Shown here one piece after another: positions 17,418 through 25,499 of a stretch of 37,494 bases of DNA (the stretch's first letter is position 1; every line of letters begins with the position of its first letter). Source of the DNA: an uncultured Pseudomonadota bacterium (lineage in GTDB: Bacteria > Pseudomonadota > Alphaproteobacteria > Rs-D84). The translations under genes and the position numbers were made by a program. The stretch spans positions 1-37,494 of the forward strand of contig CADBBQ010000007.1 in the NCBI GenBank assembly GCA_902793005.1. Direction: 5' to 3'. Under the pieces are notes generated by a model, which searched no databases, was not told the origin of the DNA, and saw only the letters and a program-made list of their open reading frames with translations.

Positions 17418-18173
17418 TTACATAACACTGTGTGAAGTCGGATAAAACGTCAATGTTATCGTTTCCCACGTATTATATTCCGCCCGTGGCAACATAGATA
17501 ACGGTTCACAGGTCTGTATTGCCGCGCGAATTGTATCCAAGACATATGCAAATGTTGGATCCGTATCGGCGCGCGCCGCGCTTTCAAACCATACATTTTG
17601 AACCGTTCCATTGGGACGCATTTTCAAATGTGCAACCGCACGAATGTCCGATAAATCCGGGCGTGTATTATCAATTACCCAACAACGTGTCATTGCCACA
17701 CGCAACGCATCAACAACCGATACGGTCATCTTGCCATCGGCGGATAAAGCCTCGCGATTAACCCGTATCACGGTTTTCTTTTTCGGTGCATTTGTATCGG
17801 GCGTATTGTTTTTATTGTTGGCCGCCGCAGGTTTCTGCGTTTTTTTATCAATATTGTCATCAACGAAACTGTCGGTTTGTTTGTTATTTTCTGCGGCAAC
17901 AGATTCCGGTGTTGCGGCGGGGATTGGCTCTGACTTTTGTGTTTCGATTGTTTTTGTATTGGGCGCGTCGGTATTGTATAATTTTGTGTCTTTACCCGTA
18001 ATTTTCACATTACTTAAATCGATTTCCATAATTTGAATACGATCAGGTGCAACGGTTTCGGCGCGCTCAACAAAAATTGCAACCGATGTTATCATAGCGG
18101 CAATCAACACCAAATGCCCCATCGCAGACATCAAGATATTTTCCGAATAAAATTGTTTCGCGCGTTTTTTCAT
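17418..18173 (-). CDS. tolA: TolA-like envelope energy-transfer protein
   Basis: 251 residues. One N-terminal membrane helix (about residues 15-35, MSAMGHLVLIAAMITSVAIF) is followed by a long Lys/Pro/Asn/Thr-rich periplasmic linker and a C-terminal TolA/TonB-type domain. That domain contains TRCWVIDN, VAHLKMRPNGTVQNVWF, a DP pair, ALR/IRAAIQTCEPL and 'YNTWETITLTFYP', matching the pattern of alphaproteobacterial TolA. TolA joins the TolQR motor to outer-membrane partners during cell constriction. Its ATG shares one base with the TAA of tolR (TAATG), so they are translationally coupled. The linker is shorter than in E. coli (421 residues). TolB and Pal, the usual partners, are not next to it. 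Confidence 0.87.
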   Translation of the reverse strand: MKKRAKQFYSENILMSAMGHLVLIAAMITSVAIFVERAETVAPDRIQIMEIDLSNVKITGKDTKLYNTDAPNTKTIETQKSEPIPAATPESVAAENNKQTDSFVDDNIDKKTQKPAAANNKNNTPDTNAPKKKTVIRVNREALSADGKMTVSVVDALRVAMTRCWVIDNTRPDLSDIRAVAHLKMRPNGTVQNVWFESAARADTDPTFAYVLDTIRAAIQTCEPLSMLPRAEYNTWETITLTFYPTSHSVM

Positions 18174-18574
18174 TATTTGTTATCTATCTGTGTTTTTAAA
18201 CCAACCTTTTGAAATCCGGCATCTTTTAATCGGCCCATGGCACGCATAACCGCCCCATAATCCGCACGAGCATCCCCACTGATTGTGATTGCCAGGTTTG
18301 GATTTTCTGTTCGCATAGCCGTCGCACGTTTTACAACCTCATCCAATGGCATCGCGTCCCGTGCCAAATAATACCGACCGGCACTATCCACGCTGATTTG
18401 AATTGCGTGATCATTTCCCGTCATCGCAGAATGCCCCGCGCGTGGCAATTCCAAATCAATTCCCGCCGTCATCATTGGGGTTGTCACCATAAACACCGCC
18501 AACAATGTTGTCATAACATCAATCATTGGTGTCAAAGATATCCCGGCATCAAATCGCCGTGCTCTCCGTTGCAT
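18173..18574 (-). CDS. tolR: TolR/ExbD-family proton-channel subunit
   Basis: 133 residues from the ATG at 18574. An upstream in-frame TTG (18580) is less likely because AAAGG is well spaced for the ATG. The N-terminus MQRRARRFDAGISLTPMIDV leads into a single membrane helix. Its aspartate (TPMID) is the residue that carries protons in TolR/ExbD proteins. The periplasmic part has the family's IQISVDSAGRYYLARDAMPL and ...ISGDARADYGAVMRAMGRLKDAG. It works with TolQ to power TolA. The gene sits 12 bases after tolQ and overlaps tolA by one base. Confidence 0.93.
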   Translation of the reverse strand: MQRRARRFDAGISLTPMIDVMTTLLAVFMVTTPMMTAGIDLELPRAGHSAMTGNDHAIQISVDSAGRYYLARDAMPLDEVVKRATAMRTENPNLAITISGDARADYGAVMRAMGRLKDAGFQKVGLKTQIDNK

Positions 18575-18586
18575 AATCAAACCTTT

Positions 18587-19081
18587 TTATTTATGTTGCG
18601 ATTTTAATTCTGTGCAGTTTTCATCCAAACGATTGTATAAATCATCAGATTTTTTCGCAAAATACTGGTACGCAATTGCCGCCGGTATTGCCGCAATCAA
18701 TCCCAACGCGGTTGTTCCCAACGCCGTGGCCAAACCCGGCGCAATAACGCCAATACTGACCGATTGATTAATTCCAATCGACGCAAACGAATCCATCACG
18801 CCCCAAACCGTCCCAAACAAACCAATAAAAGGGGACACATAAGAAACCATCGACAAAAACCACAAATTTTTATCAAACGGCCGTATTAATTTATCGACAA
18901 TTATATCTAAATTATCGCCATTTTTAATTTTAACCGGATTGCGTTTAACCATTTTCCAAATGCGATATTTTTCAATAATGACCGCCCAAGATAAAACACT
19001 TAAAACCACCAACACAACCGACACAAAAATCGTCATTATGTCGCCAGTAAACAAATTCAACAACGAAAAACTATTTCCCAT
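18587..19081 (-). CDS. tolQ: TolQ/ExbB/MotA-family channel subunit, short form
   Basis: 164 residues, clearly shorter than E. coli TolQ (230). TM1 is at about residues 15-38. TM2 and TM3 carry the family core: SPFIGLFGTVWGVMDSFASI and GVIAPGLATALGTTALGLIAAIPA, which line the proton path with TolR. The cytoplasmic loop between TM1 and TM2 is only about 45 residues instead of roughly 90-100. The sequence reads through without stops, and GGAAGGA precedes the ATG, so this looks like a natural short form rather than a truncation. It is the first of the tolQ-tolR-tolA trio and follows ybgC by 28 bases. Confidence 0.92.
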   Translation of the reverse strand: MGNSFSLLNLFTGDIMTIFVSVVLVVLSVLSWAVIIEKYRIWKMVKRNPVKIKNGDNLDIIVDKLIRPFDKNLWFLSMVSYVSPFIGLFGTVWGVMDSFASIGINQSVSIGVIAPGLATALGTTALGLIAAIPAAIAYQYFAKKSDDLYNRLDENCTELKSQHK

Positions 19082-19109
19082 TTTTTCCTTCCTTTTTTTA
19101 TTTATTACA

Positions 19110-19484
19110 TTATTTCAAAGAATCCATAATGGCATCTGGGATTGCCTTTGGGCGCATATTTTTGCCCAAATAGGCTATCATAATGTTCATTATAGCACAA
19201 ATTTCATCATTACGTAAAAACTTTTGTTCAATTTTCATCGAAGCCGCACCAATATTAATTGGCGTGGTTTCAACAATAATATCATCCCCCAACAACAATG
19301 GCATACTGTATTTTATATCCAGTTGACGCACCACAAACCCCAAATCATCATCAGGTATTTTAATCCCACGCGACCAATCCATACGGGCGCGTTCTGCAAT
19401 TTCGATAAAACGCGGATGATATACAATACCGCCGGCATCAGTATCCGCGTATGCAATTTGAAATTTAAATTTATGTGTTGTCAT
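19110..19484 (-). CDS. ybgC: YbgC-type acyl-CoA thioesterase of the Tol cluster
   Basis: 124 residues with a hot-dog fold. The N-terminus has YADTDAGGIVYHPRFIEIAERAR, split here as YADTDAGG (residues 12-19) and VYHPRFIEIAERAR. The second aspartate (D16) corresponds to the catalytic Asp18 of E. coli YbgC. It hydrolyses acyl-CoA or acyl-ACP thioesters and is linked with phospholipid metabolism and the Tol-Pal complex. The position directly before tolQ is the classic order in Proteobacteria. Only a weak ribosome site (AGAG) is seen, and it follows the HD gene after nine bases, so coupling is likely. Confidence 0.93.
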   Translation of the reverse strand: MTTHKFKFQIAYADTDAGGIVYHPRFIEIAERARMDWSRGIKIPDDDLGFVVRQLDIKYSMPLLLGDDIIVETTPINIGAASMKIEQKFLRNDEICAIMNIMIAYLGKNMRPKAIPDAIMDSLK

Positions 19485-19493
19485 TATTTTGCT

Positions 19494-20111
19494 CTATTTT
19501 TTATAAAACGCTGTGACATCTATGTTTTGTTCTTGTTTTAATCGCTTGGCGACCCGATTGCAAATTTCATTATACACTTTTTTCAACGCAGGCTCAACAT
19601 CAAAACTATGTGCGAAATCATCAGAAAAAAACAATTTCCAATAAAAAGAATTTTCATATGTCCCAACATATGATATATCACGGGCACACATATGTTGCAC
19701 ACCGGTATCCAATATATCCAACATTTTTACCAATCTGGATTCCGGGGTTTGCCGCGCCTCGTATTCTGCAAACAAAGACGCAATATTTTTATCATCCAAC
19801 AAAGCATTTATTGTTGTGATGGCGTGCATCTCGTCTTTTTGTTTTTGCTGTTTCACCAATGGGGTTTGTTTATGCAACGGAATATCGTGGGCAATAGCCT
19901 CGGGCAAATCGTGCAAAATACACATTTGCAAAACGCGTGTCATATCAACATTATTGTTTAAATATGGCCAAAACATAATCGCCATATTTGCCATATTCCA
20001 CGAATGCGAGGCCACGGTTTGATTGTCGCCATTTGACAAGCGTGTCAAACGATGTTCGCCTTCTAATCGTTCGGATATCTTTATAAAATCAACCAATTTT
20101 TCAGGATTCAT
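19494..20111 (-). CDS. HD-domain phosphohydrolase (YfbR/HDDC2-like 5'-nucleotidase family)
   Basis: 205 residues from the ATG at 20111. GGAG lies seven bases upstream, so an earlier in-frame ATG (20126), which would overlap rlpA, is not needed. The metal ligands of the HD superfamily are in order: His in VASHSWNMA, His-Asp in LHDLPEA followed by HDIPLHK, and a later Asp in KMLDILDTG. This arrangement matches COG1896 proteins such as YfbR, which remove phosphate from deoxynucleoside 5'-monophosphates. The exact substrate here is inferred. It sits between rlpA and ybgC and is part of the same run of genes with tiny gaps. Confidence 0.82.
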   Translation of the reverse strand: MNPEKLVDFIKISERLEGEHRLTRLSNGDNQTVASHSWNMANMAIMFWPYLNNNVDMTRVLQMCILHDLPEAIAHDIPLHKQTPLVKQQKQKDEMHAITTINALLDDKNIASLFAEYEARQTPESRLVKMLDILDTGVQHMCARDISYVGTYENSFYWKLFFSDDFAHSFDVEPALKKVYNEICNRVAKRLKQEQNIDVTAFYKK

Positions 20112-20115
20112 CACG

Positions 20116-20811
20116 CTACTCCACAATAAATGCCCCTGAATATGTTTTTCTTAAATTATTTCGCGCCGTTGTTGCACGCGCACGCGTACCGTATGGACCG
20201 GCAACGACGGCATATTTACCGTTCTTTTTTCTTATCGCCTGGGCGTATCCCATATTTGATAATTTTTTTGCCGCCGCCGTGGCGTTATTTGATACAGAAT
20301 AGGTCCCAACCTGGACATAATAATTATTATTTGATTTTTCAGAATTTGTTGTGGCGGTGCGTGCCGTATTTTGGTTGTTAACACTTCCAATACTGCTAAT
20401 TTTAACACGCGCCGTACCACGCCCAACCATACCTATCTTGTTGGCCGCCGCATAAGACAAATCAATAATCCGCCCAGATTTAAATGGCCCACGATCATTT
20501 ATAACAACATCAGTGCTTAATCCGTTATCCAGATTTTTTACATTTACACGCGTCCCAAACGGCAATGTCTTATGCGCCGCGGTAAAAGCGTGTTTATTAT
20601 ATGTCTCGCCACTGGCGGTTTGTTTCCCGTGAAAATCCGGTCCATACCACGACGCATTCCCAGATTCAACAAAACCATTTGCCGACGCCATTGGATAATA
20701 CGTATTACCCCCAACCGTATATGGCTTTGTACTTACTTTATAATTATACACAGAATTCCCGGCACACCCCGCCAACGCCGCCGCAATAAAGACCACAAAC
20801 AAATGTTTCAT
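20116..20811 (-). CDS. rlpA: RlpA-like septal-ring lipoprotein with SPOR domain
   Basis: 231 residues. The lipobox LAGC puts the lipidated cysteine at residue 16. The double-psi beta-barrel (about residues 50-140) contains ASWYGPDFHGKQTASGE, FTAAHKTLPFGTRVNV, VVINDRGPF and GRIIDLSYAAANKIG, the marks of RlpA lytic transglycosylases that cut stripped glycan strands. After a Thr/Asn-rich linker, a C-terminal SPOR domain (YVQVGTYS... to the end), which binds denuded septal peptidoglycan, completes it. A role in late division fits with the Tol genes downstream. Its ATG shares one base with the TAA of ruvB. Confidence 0.94.
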   Translation of the reverse strand: MKHLFVVFIAAALAGCAGNSVYNYKVSTKPYTVGGNTYYPMASANGFVESGNASWYGPDFHGKQTASGETYNKHAFTAAHKTLPFGTRVNVKNLDNGLSTDVVINDRGPFKSGRIIDLSYAAANKIGMVGRGTARVKISSIGSVNNQNTARTATTNSEKSNNNYYVQVGTYSVSNNATAAAKKLSNMGYAQAIRKKNGKYAVVAGPYGTRARATTARNNLRKTYSGAFIVE

Positions 20812-21800
20812 TATTTTTCCAATCCCAAATGTTTGTATCCATTTTCGGTGACAATGCGGCCACGTGGTGTTCGTTGAATAAAGCCCAATTGCATTAAATA
20901 TGGTTCGATAACATCTTCGATTGTATCGGCTGGTTCACTTAACGCCGCCGCCAAATTATCGATTCCAACCGGTCCACCCGCATAATGATTTATAATTGTC
21001 ATCATATATTCACGGTCAATTGAATCCAACCCAGAATCATCAACCGCCAATTGGAATAGGGTGGTTTTCACGGTATCTTGGCTAATTGTATTTTTATGCA
21101 ACGCATTTGCAAAATCGCGCGCACGTTTTAATAAACGATTTGCAATACGCGGGGTTCCACGCGATGCACGCGCCAACATTAATGCGCCATCCTCGTCAAT
21201 ATCCATCCCCAATATGCGCGCACTGCGCCGAATGATTTGCGCCAATTCAGATGCAGAATAAAAAGACAATCGTAAATCAATACCAAACCGTTCACGCAAC
21301 GGATTAGACAACAATCCTGTCCGCGTTGTTGCGCCAACCAATGTAAACGGTGGCAAATCAATGCGAACACTTTTTGCAGACGGCCCTTCGCCCAGCATAA
21401 TGTCTAATTTAAAATCTTCCATCGCAGAATACAAAACTTCCTCAATTGCGGTTGGCAAACGATGAATTTCATCAATAAATAAAACGTCCATCGGTTCCAA
21501 CGCGGTCAGTATTGCCGCCAAATCACCTTGTTTTGTTAACATAGGGGCCGCCGTTGCACGAAAATTCGTTCCCAATTCATTTGCAACAATGTGTGCCAAC
21601 GTGGTTTTTCCCAGTCCCGGCGGCCCGTACAGCAATACGTGATCCATCGCTTCGCCCCGGGATTTTGCCCCTGCAATAAACACAGACAAATTTTTCTTTA
21701 ACGCATCGTGCCCAATAAAATCAGATAAAACTTTGGGACGAATAGATACCGCCAATTCATCTGGGATATTTGGGTCTAAAAATCTCTCGTTCGCATCCAT
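20811..21800 (-). CDS. ruvB: Holliday junction branch-migration helicase RuvB
   Basis: 329 residues. An AAA+ motor that drives branch migration with RuvA. Walker [10 protein letters not shown] is at residues 59-67, and Walker B is LFIDEIHRL near 106-114. Sensor 1 and the arginine finger follow in [19 protein letters not shown]. The winged-helix C-terminal domain ends with [21 protein letters not shown]. The N-terminal [18 protein letters not shown] is also typical. ruvA and ruvC are not in the window. It is the first well-known gene of the ruvB-rlpA-HD-ybgC-tolQRA run and follows the hydrolase-like gene by 13 bases. Confidence 0.97.
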   Translation of the reverse strand: MDANERFLDPNIPDELAVSIRPKVLSDFIGHDALKKNLSVFIAGAKSRGEAMDHVLLYGPPGLGKTTLAHIVANELGTNFRATAAPMLTKQGDLAAILTALEPMDVLFIDEIHRLPTAIEEVLYSAMEDFKLDIMLGEGPSAKSVRIDLPPFTLVGATTRTGLLSNPLRERFGIDLRLSFYSASELAQIIRRSARILGMDIDEDGALMLARASRGTPRIANRLLKRARDFANALHKNTISQDTVKTTLFQLAVDDSGLDSIDREYMMTIINHYAGGPVGIDNLAAALSEPADTIEDVIEPYLMQLGFIQRTPRGRIVTENGYKHLGLEK

Positions 21801-21813
21801 TATAATTTCTACC

Positions 21814-22473
21814 TTATAACAGTTTCATTTCTGTATCTTCGCGACCAACATATGCCTTGAAATCGTTATACATCTGGCGCAAATCCGCTGGCGCAGAATA
21901 CGTGGCGTCCGCATTTTTAACATAGATTGTTTCCAAATCTATGTCGGCCTGTTTTTTCAAAACGTGCGTCAAATGTGTTCCAAATGCGCGCGCATCATCG
22001 CCCTCGGCGGCACCTTGCAACAACAAACCACGGTTAGGGCGGGGCGACAAGAATTGAAAATCAGAAACCGTTGTATCCGGCGACACTAAAACAAATCCCG
22101 AAATTTCCGGTCTGCGCATCATTGCCTGTAAAACATACCACGCGCCCATTTGATTCCCCGCCAACCAGATTCTATCACTGTCTTCATTTTTATTTTGAAT
22201 CCAATCAATGACCGTCGCGATATCTAGCATATTTTCAGATGCCGTTCCAATTGCGCCCTCGGAATCACCGACGCCACGATAATTAAAACGCACAACCGAA
22301 AAACCAATATCCATAAACGCACGAAACATCGCATACGACACACGATCGTTCATATGATATTTTTGACGTGGATTCCCCGATAACACCACCGCAACCGGCG
22401 CACCCGGAATATCAGATTTATGATACACGGCGTGCAATCTGCCACCTTCGCCAGAAATAATAACATCAACCAT
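21814..22473 (-). CDS. Alpha/beta-hydrolase-fold protein that lacks its catalytic residues
   Basis: 219 residues from the ATG at 22473, preceded by AAAGG and by a promoter at 22517-22545. A longer frame to 22575 would run over that promoter and adds an unlikely N-terminus. The fold follows the COG2945 type: [47 protein letters not shown], and [23 protein letters not shown] (split over two strands). The nucleophile elbow, normally GFSFG, reads GNQMG, so the serine is missing. The usual HPHP near the start reads SGNP, and the C-terminal histidine of the GADH motif is also not seen (NADATY). I infer a pseudo-enzyme, perhaps a binding or scaffold protein. It is the head gene of the ruvB-tol run. 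Confidence 0.78.
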   Translation of the reverse strand: MVDVIISGEGGRLHAVYHKSDIPGAPVAVVLSGNPRQKYHMNDRVSYAMFRAFMDIGFSVVRFNYRGVGDSEGAIGTASENMLDIATVIDWIQNKNEDSDRIWLAGNQMGAWYVLQAMMRRPEISGFVLVSPDTTVSDFQFLSPRPNRGLLLQGAAEGDDARAFGTHLTHVLKKQADIDLETIYVKNADATYSAPADLRQMYNDFKAYVGREDTEMKLL

Positions 22474-22516
22474 ATTTAACACCTTTCCGTAAAAATCTCT
22501 ATTTATACAAGACTCT

Positions 22517-22545
22517 TTATAATACAAATTAAATCTAATTTTCAA
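22517..22545 (-). promoter_or_regulatory. Promoter of the hydrolase-like/ruvB/tol run
   Basis: On the minus strand TTGAAA (22545-22540) is followed after 17 bases by TTATAA (22522-22517). Transcription would start near 22510, about 37 bases before the ATG at 22473, which supports that shorter start. Confidence 0.5.
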
Positions 22546-22561
22546 TAAAAATATTTTTGCT

Positions 22562-22589
22562 TTGACACGAACCATAAAAAAATTCTAAA
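22562..22589 (+). promoter_or_regulatory. Promoter of the secreted protein/two-component/argS run
   Basis: A consensus -35 TTGACA (22562-22567) is followed after 16 bases by TCTAAA (22584-22589). Transcription would start near 22596, just before the AAGGAAGAAG ribosome site of the gene at 22618. It is back-to-back with the promoter of the hydrolase-like gene. Confidence 0.5.
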
Positions 22590-22617
22590 CTGAACCTGAG
22601 GAACCAAGGAAGAAGAA

Positions 22618-23526
22618 ATGTACAAACCCAGTTTTATGATTGTTTTTGCCCTGATTTTTGCGGGTCCCGCAATGGCCAATATGGTGTACCAGGACTTTCA
22701 AACAATATACACAGAAACACCTGTGTCGTCGTATTATGCATATCCAAACGACCAAAATTTTATTCCTGAAACCATTTTTATGCAACAAGACGACGATTTT
22801 AACTATGACCAAAACATTATAAACAATCGTGATACCCAGGCTTGTGCCCATCCGGGTGTTGGTTTTGCGGAACGTCCAATGGTCATTTGCAGAAATTTTA
22901 ATTGTACGCGTTTGAATGACCGTATAACCCGCAATTTCTTATTTAACCGGCTCAGCCAGATTTTTATGATGAACGGTTATTCGCGCCTTTATATATGCGA
23001 GGCTGACCCGTTTTCGCGTGATTGTTTGCAATCGGGCATTTCTTTCCCTGTGCGCAGCGGTATTGCCAACGCAATTGTTAAAATTCCCAAGGCATCTATT
23101 TCCCAGGTAAATTTATCAACCGGCCTGTCACGTGCATCGGTTGGTATGACATACACATTATTGGTGAACGGAATCGATCGCCGTTGTGAACAAACGGTTA
23201 TGGATATTGTAATTCCATCAAATTCCCAGGCAACATTGTCAAACCGCGAATTTGCGTGCAATTTAACCAGTGACGGCAACAGCAGTATGTCAATCTTGGT
23301 AAATTTGGATTATATTGATTTAGATTACGGTATTTTGGGTGGTTATTATTCTATTGGCACCCAAGGTTCCACATCTGGTGGTGGCACGGGATACGCATTA
23401 TTCAAAACAGAATATTCCACACGTGGCATACGCGCCAGCGGCGCAACACGTGCCAGTGCCGGCGATGCCGCTGAATCCAGTTTAACAATTCAACCAGGCG
23501 AATACGCGGTCGAACCTATGCAATAA
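22618..23526 (+). CDS. Secreted protein of unknown function linked to a two-component system
   Basis: 302 residues. The signal peptide MYKPSFMIVFALIFAGPAMA is cut after residue 20. The mature part starts Tyr/Asp/Asn-rich and contains four to eight cysteines, as in QACAHPG, VICRNFNCTR, YICEADPFSRDC and RRCEQ. The C-terminal half is beta-rich, with MTYTLLVNGIDRRCEQTVMD and VNLDYIDLDYGILGGYYSIG, ending in a Gly/Ala/Ser segment. I do not recognise the family. Its stop lies only five bases before the response-regulator ATG, so it is probably made together with the kinase and could serve as its periplasmic partner; this is inference. AAGGAAGAAG precedes the ATG. Confidence 0.8.
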   Translation: MYKPSFMIVFALIFAGPAMANMVYQDFQTIYTETPVSSYYAYPNDQNFIPETIFMQQDDDFNYDQNIINNRDTQACAHPGVGFAERPMVICRNFNCTRLNDRITRNFLFNRLSQIFMMNGYSRLYICEADPFSRDCLQSGISFPVRSGIANAIVKIPKASISQVNLSTGLSRASVGMTYTLLVNGIDRRCEQTVMDIVIPSNSQATLSNREFACNLTSDGNSSMSILVNLDYIDLDYGILGGYYSIGTQGSTSGGGTGYALFKTEYSTRGIRASGATRASAGDAAESSLTIQPGEYAVEPMQ

Positions 23527-23531
23527 GAAAA

Positions 23532-24176
23532 ATGAACAAAACGATTCTTGTTATTGACGATGATGAATTATTAAGAAAAAATCTGGTCCGCGGATTGCAA
23601 CAGTATGACTTTTCTGTTTTAACCGCGGATTCTGCCGAATATGGGGTCCAGGTTTTAAGCCGGGTTTCCGTGGATGCGATTGTATTGGATCGTATGATGG
23701 GCGGCACGGATGGTTTAACATTTTTAAAACAATTGCGTGAATCTGGAAATTCGACACCGGTTATTATGTTAACGGCCTTGTCAGGGCCAGAAAACGCGAT
23801 TGCGGGACTGGAAAATGGCGCAAACGATTATTTGGCAAAGCCGTTTCAATTACAAGAACTGGTATTACGACTGCGCAACATAATAAAACAAACGCCGCAA
23901 AACACACAAAAACTGCCCGATGGGTTAATTTTTGCAGACAATGAATTTTTTATCAAAAAAAATGATAGCGACACCGGCAAACTGTTCTCTTTATCGGGTG
24001 AAGAAAAGAAATTATTACAAAATTTAACAACCCCGGTTGGCAACATTGTTGCGGCATCCCCAATGGTTGCAAAACGCTTGCGAACCAAAATAAATGGTGT
24101 ATTATCAGACTTGGACATTATAACAATTCGTGGCCGTGGTTATAAATTAATCATCGGACCAATAACAAAACGGTAA
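23532..24176 (+). CDS. OmpR-family response regulator with shortened DNA-binding domain
   Basis: 214 residues. The receiver domain (about 1-120) has the acidic pocket VIDDDE, the phosphorylation aspartate D53 in IVLDRMMGG, the switch Thr in MLTALSG, and Lys in LAKPFQL. The C-terminal winged helix is recognisable by its recognition helix SPMVAKRLRTKI and the wing ITIRGRGYKL. Between LQNLTTPVG and that helix, roughly 18 residues usual for the family (helix 2 and the transactivation loop) are missing. It probably acts on the nearby genes after phosphorylation by the kinase, whose gene begins seven bases downstream. The target promoters are unknown. Confidence 0.92.
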   Translation: MNKTILVIDDDELLRKNLVRGLQQYDFSVLTADSAEYGVQVLSRVSVDAIVLDRMMGGTDGLTFLKQLRESGNSTPVIMLTALSGPENAIAGLENGANDYLAKPFQLQELVLRLRNIIKQTPQNTQKLPDGLIFADNEFFIKKNDSDTGKLFSLSGEEKKLLQNLTTPVGNIVAASPMVAKRLRTKINGVLSDLDIITIRGRGYKLIIGPITKR

Positions 24177-24182
24177 AAAAAT

Positions 24183-25466
24183 ATGAGATTGATACCCAGA
24201 AGTTTTCTTGGTCGAACCATTTTAATGGTTTTGGTACCTTTGATTATAACCCAGGTTATTATTGCCGAGTTTTTCTTTGGCAATCACTGGGCACGCGTCC
24301 ACAACACATTGGCACGCGGTTTATCGGCGGAAATCACAACGATGATGAATTTCATAGATTCCGATAATTTATCTGCGGCAAAATCTATGGCTGGCGACAT
24401 CGGAATAAATTTATCAATCAATCCACGATTGAACAGACCTGCCAAAAATGACAACAATTCACTGATTGCCGGCCGGTTGGCGAAACATTTGCAATCTCAA
24501 TTAAAACGTCCGGCCAACATATATATCGATCGTGGCGAACGGTTGGTATTCGTGGATATTCCAACAAAAAGCAATCAAATTGCAACATTTGGAACATCAC
24601 TTCATCGCATTTATTCAACCAGTACCGAAATGTTTATATTGTGGCTGATTGGGTCTATACTAATTGTGTCTATATTGATTTCACCGTTTGTTATATTGCA
24701 TTCGCGCAGTATTCGACGCATATCAAACGCCGCCAATCGTTTTGGCCGTGGTTTGGATGCCCCCGGTTTCAAGCCTAGTGGTTCATTAGAAATCCGTAAT
24801 GCGGCGGCATCAATGATAACAATGAAGGAACGTATCGACCGATATAATCACACCCGAACAGATATGTTAAACGCGGTCAGTCACGATTTAAAATCACCAT
24901 TGACGCGTATGCGTCTGGCCATTGAAACAGGTGCAGCCGATAAAAAAACATTACTACAAGATATTGACCGTATGACAGATATGGTAAACGGATATCTGGC
25001 ATTTGCACGTGGCGAAACCCCCGAAATAGAGCAGGCCACCGAATTACCGCCAACATTGGTTCGTATTGCACGCGACGCGGCACCCAATAAAAAAATAGAA
25101 CTGGATTTACCCGATACACCGGCCCAGTTTTATGCGCGTCCAATGGCGTTAACGCGCGCGTTTGCTAACATAATTGAAAACGCCGCACGCTACGCAAAAA
25201 CCAAGATAAAAATAACAGAGCACGACACACCAAATTCTATCGAGGTTATAATTGACGACGACGGGTGTGGTATTCCTGAAAATCGTCGTGCTGATGCGTT
25301 GCGTCCATTTGTTCGTTTGGATGATGCCCGCGGGACTGACACTGGCGGCACCGGATTGGGGTTATCTATCGCACAAACCGCAATTGAAAACCACGGCGGA
25401 CAAATATTCTTGGAAGACAGTCCCCTTGGTGGATTACGCGTACGCGTTGTTTTACCAATTGAATAA
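24183..25466 (+). CDS. EnvZ-like membrane sensor histidine kinase
   Basis: 427 residues. TM1 is near residues 9-30 (TILMVLVPLIITQVIIAEFF). A periplasmic domain follows to about 145, then TM2 (about 150-172, WLIGSILIVSILISPFVIL) and a HAMP segment starting SRSIRRISNAANRFGRG. The dimerisation helix has the phospho-accepting His234 in AVSHDLKSPLTRMRLAIE. The ATP-binding domain has the N box FANIIENAARYAKT, the G1 box DDDGCGIP, the F-box region RPFVRLDDAR and the G2 box GGTGLGLSIA. This order is the EnvZ/OmpR type. It autophosphorylates and passes the phosphate to the preceding response regulator. The signal is unknown. Confidence 0.94.
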   Translation: MRLIPRSFLGRTILMVLVPLIITQVIIAEFFFGNHWARVHNTLARGLSAEITTMMNFIDSDNLSAAKSMAGDIGINLSINPRLNRPAKNDNNSLIAGRLAKHLQSQLKRPANIYIDRGERLVFVDIPTKSNQIATFGTSLHRIYSTSTEMFILWLIGSILIVSILISPFVILHSRSIRRISNAANRFGRGLDAPGFKPSGSLEIRNAAASMITMKERIDRYNHTRTDMLNAVSHDLKSPLTRMRLAIETGAADKKTLLQDIDRMTDMVNGYLAFARGETPEIEQATELPPTLVRIARDAAPNKKIELDLPDTPAQFYARPMALTRAFANIIENAARYAKTKIKITEHDTPNSIEVIIDDDGCGIPENRRADALRPFVRLDDARGTDTGGTGLGLSIAQTAIENHGGQIFLEDSPLGGLRVRVVLPIE

Positions 25467-25499
25467 TTATTTTTATTAAAAAACCAAGAGAAACACACA

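Noticed and set aside
22474-22575. Longer N-terminus (34 more residues) for the hydrolase-like protein
   Set aside because: The added stretch covers a good TTGAAA/TTATAA promoter, and the ATG at 22473 has AAAGG at the right distance and starts at the normal domain border.
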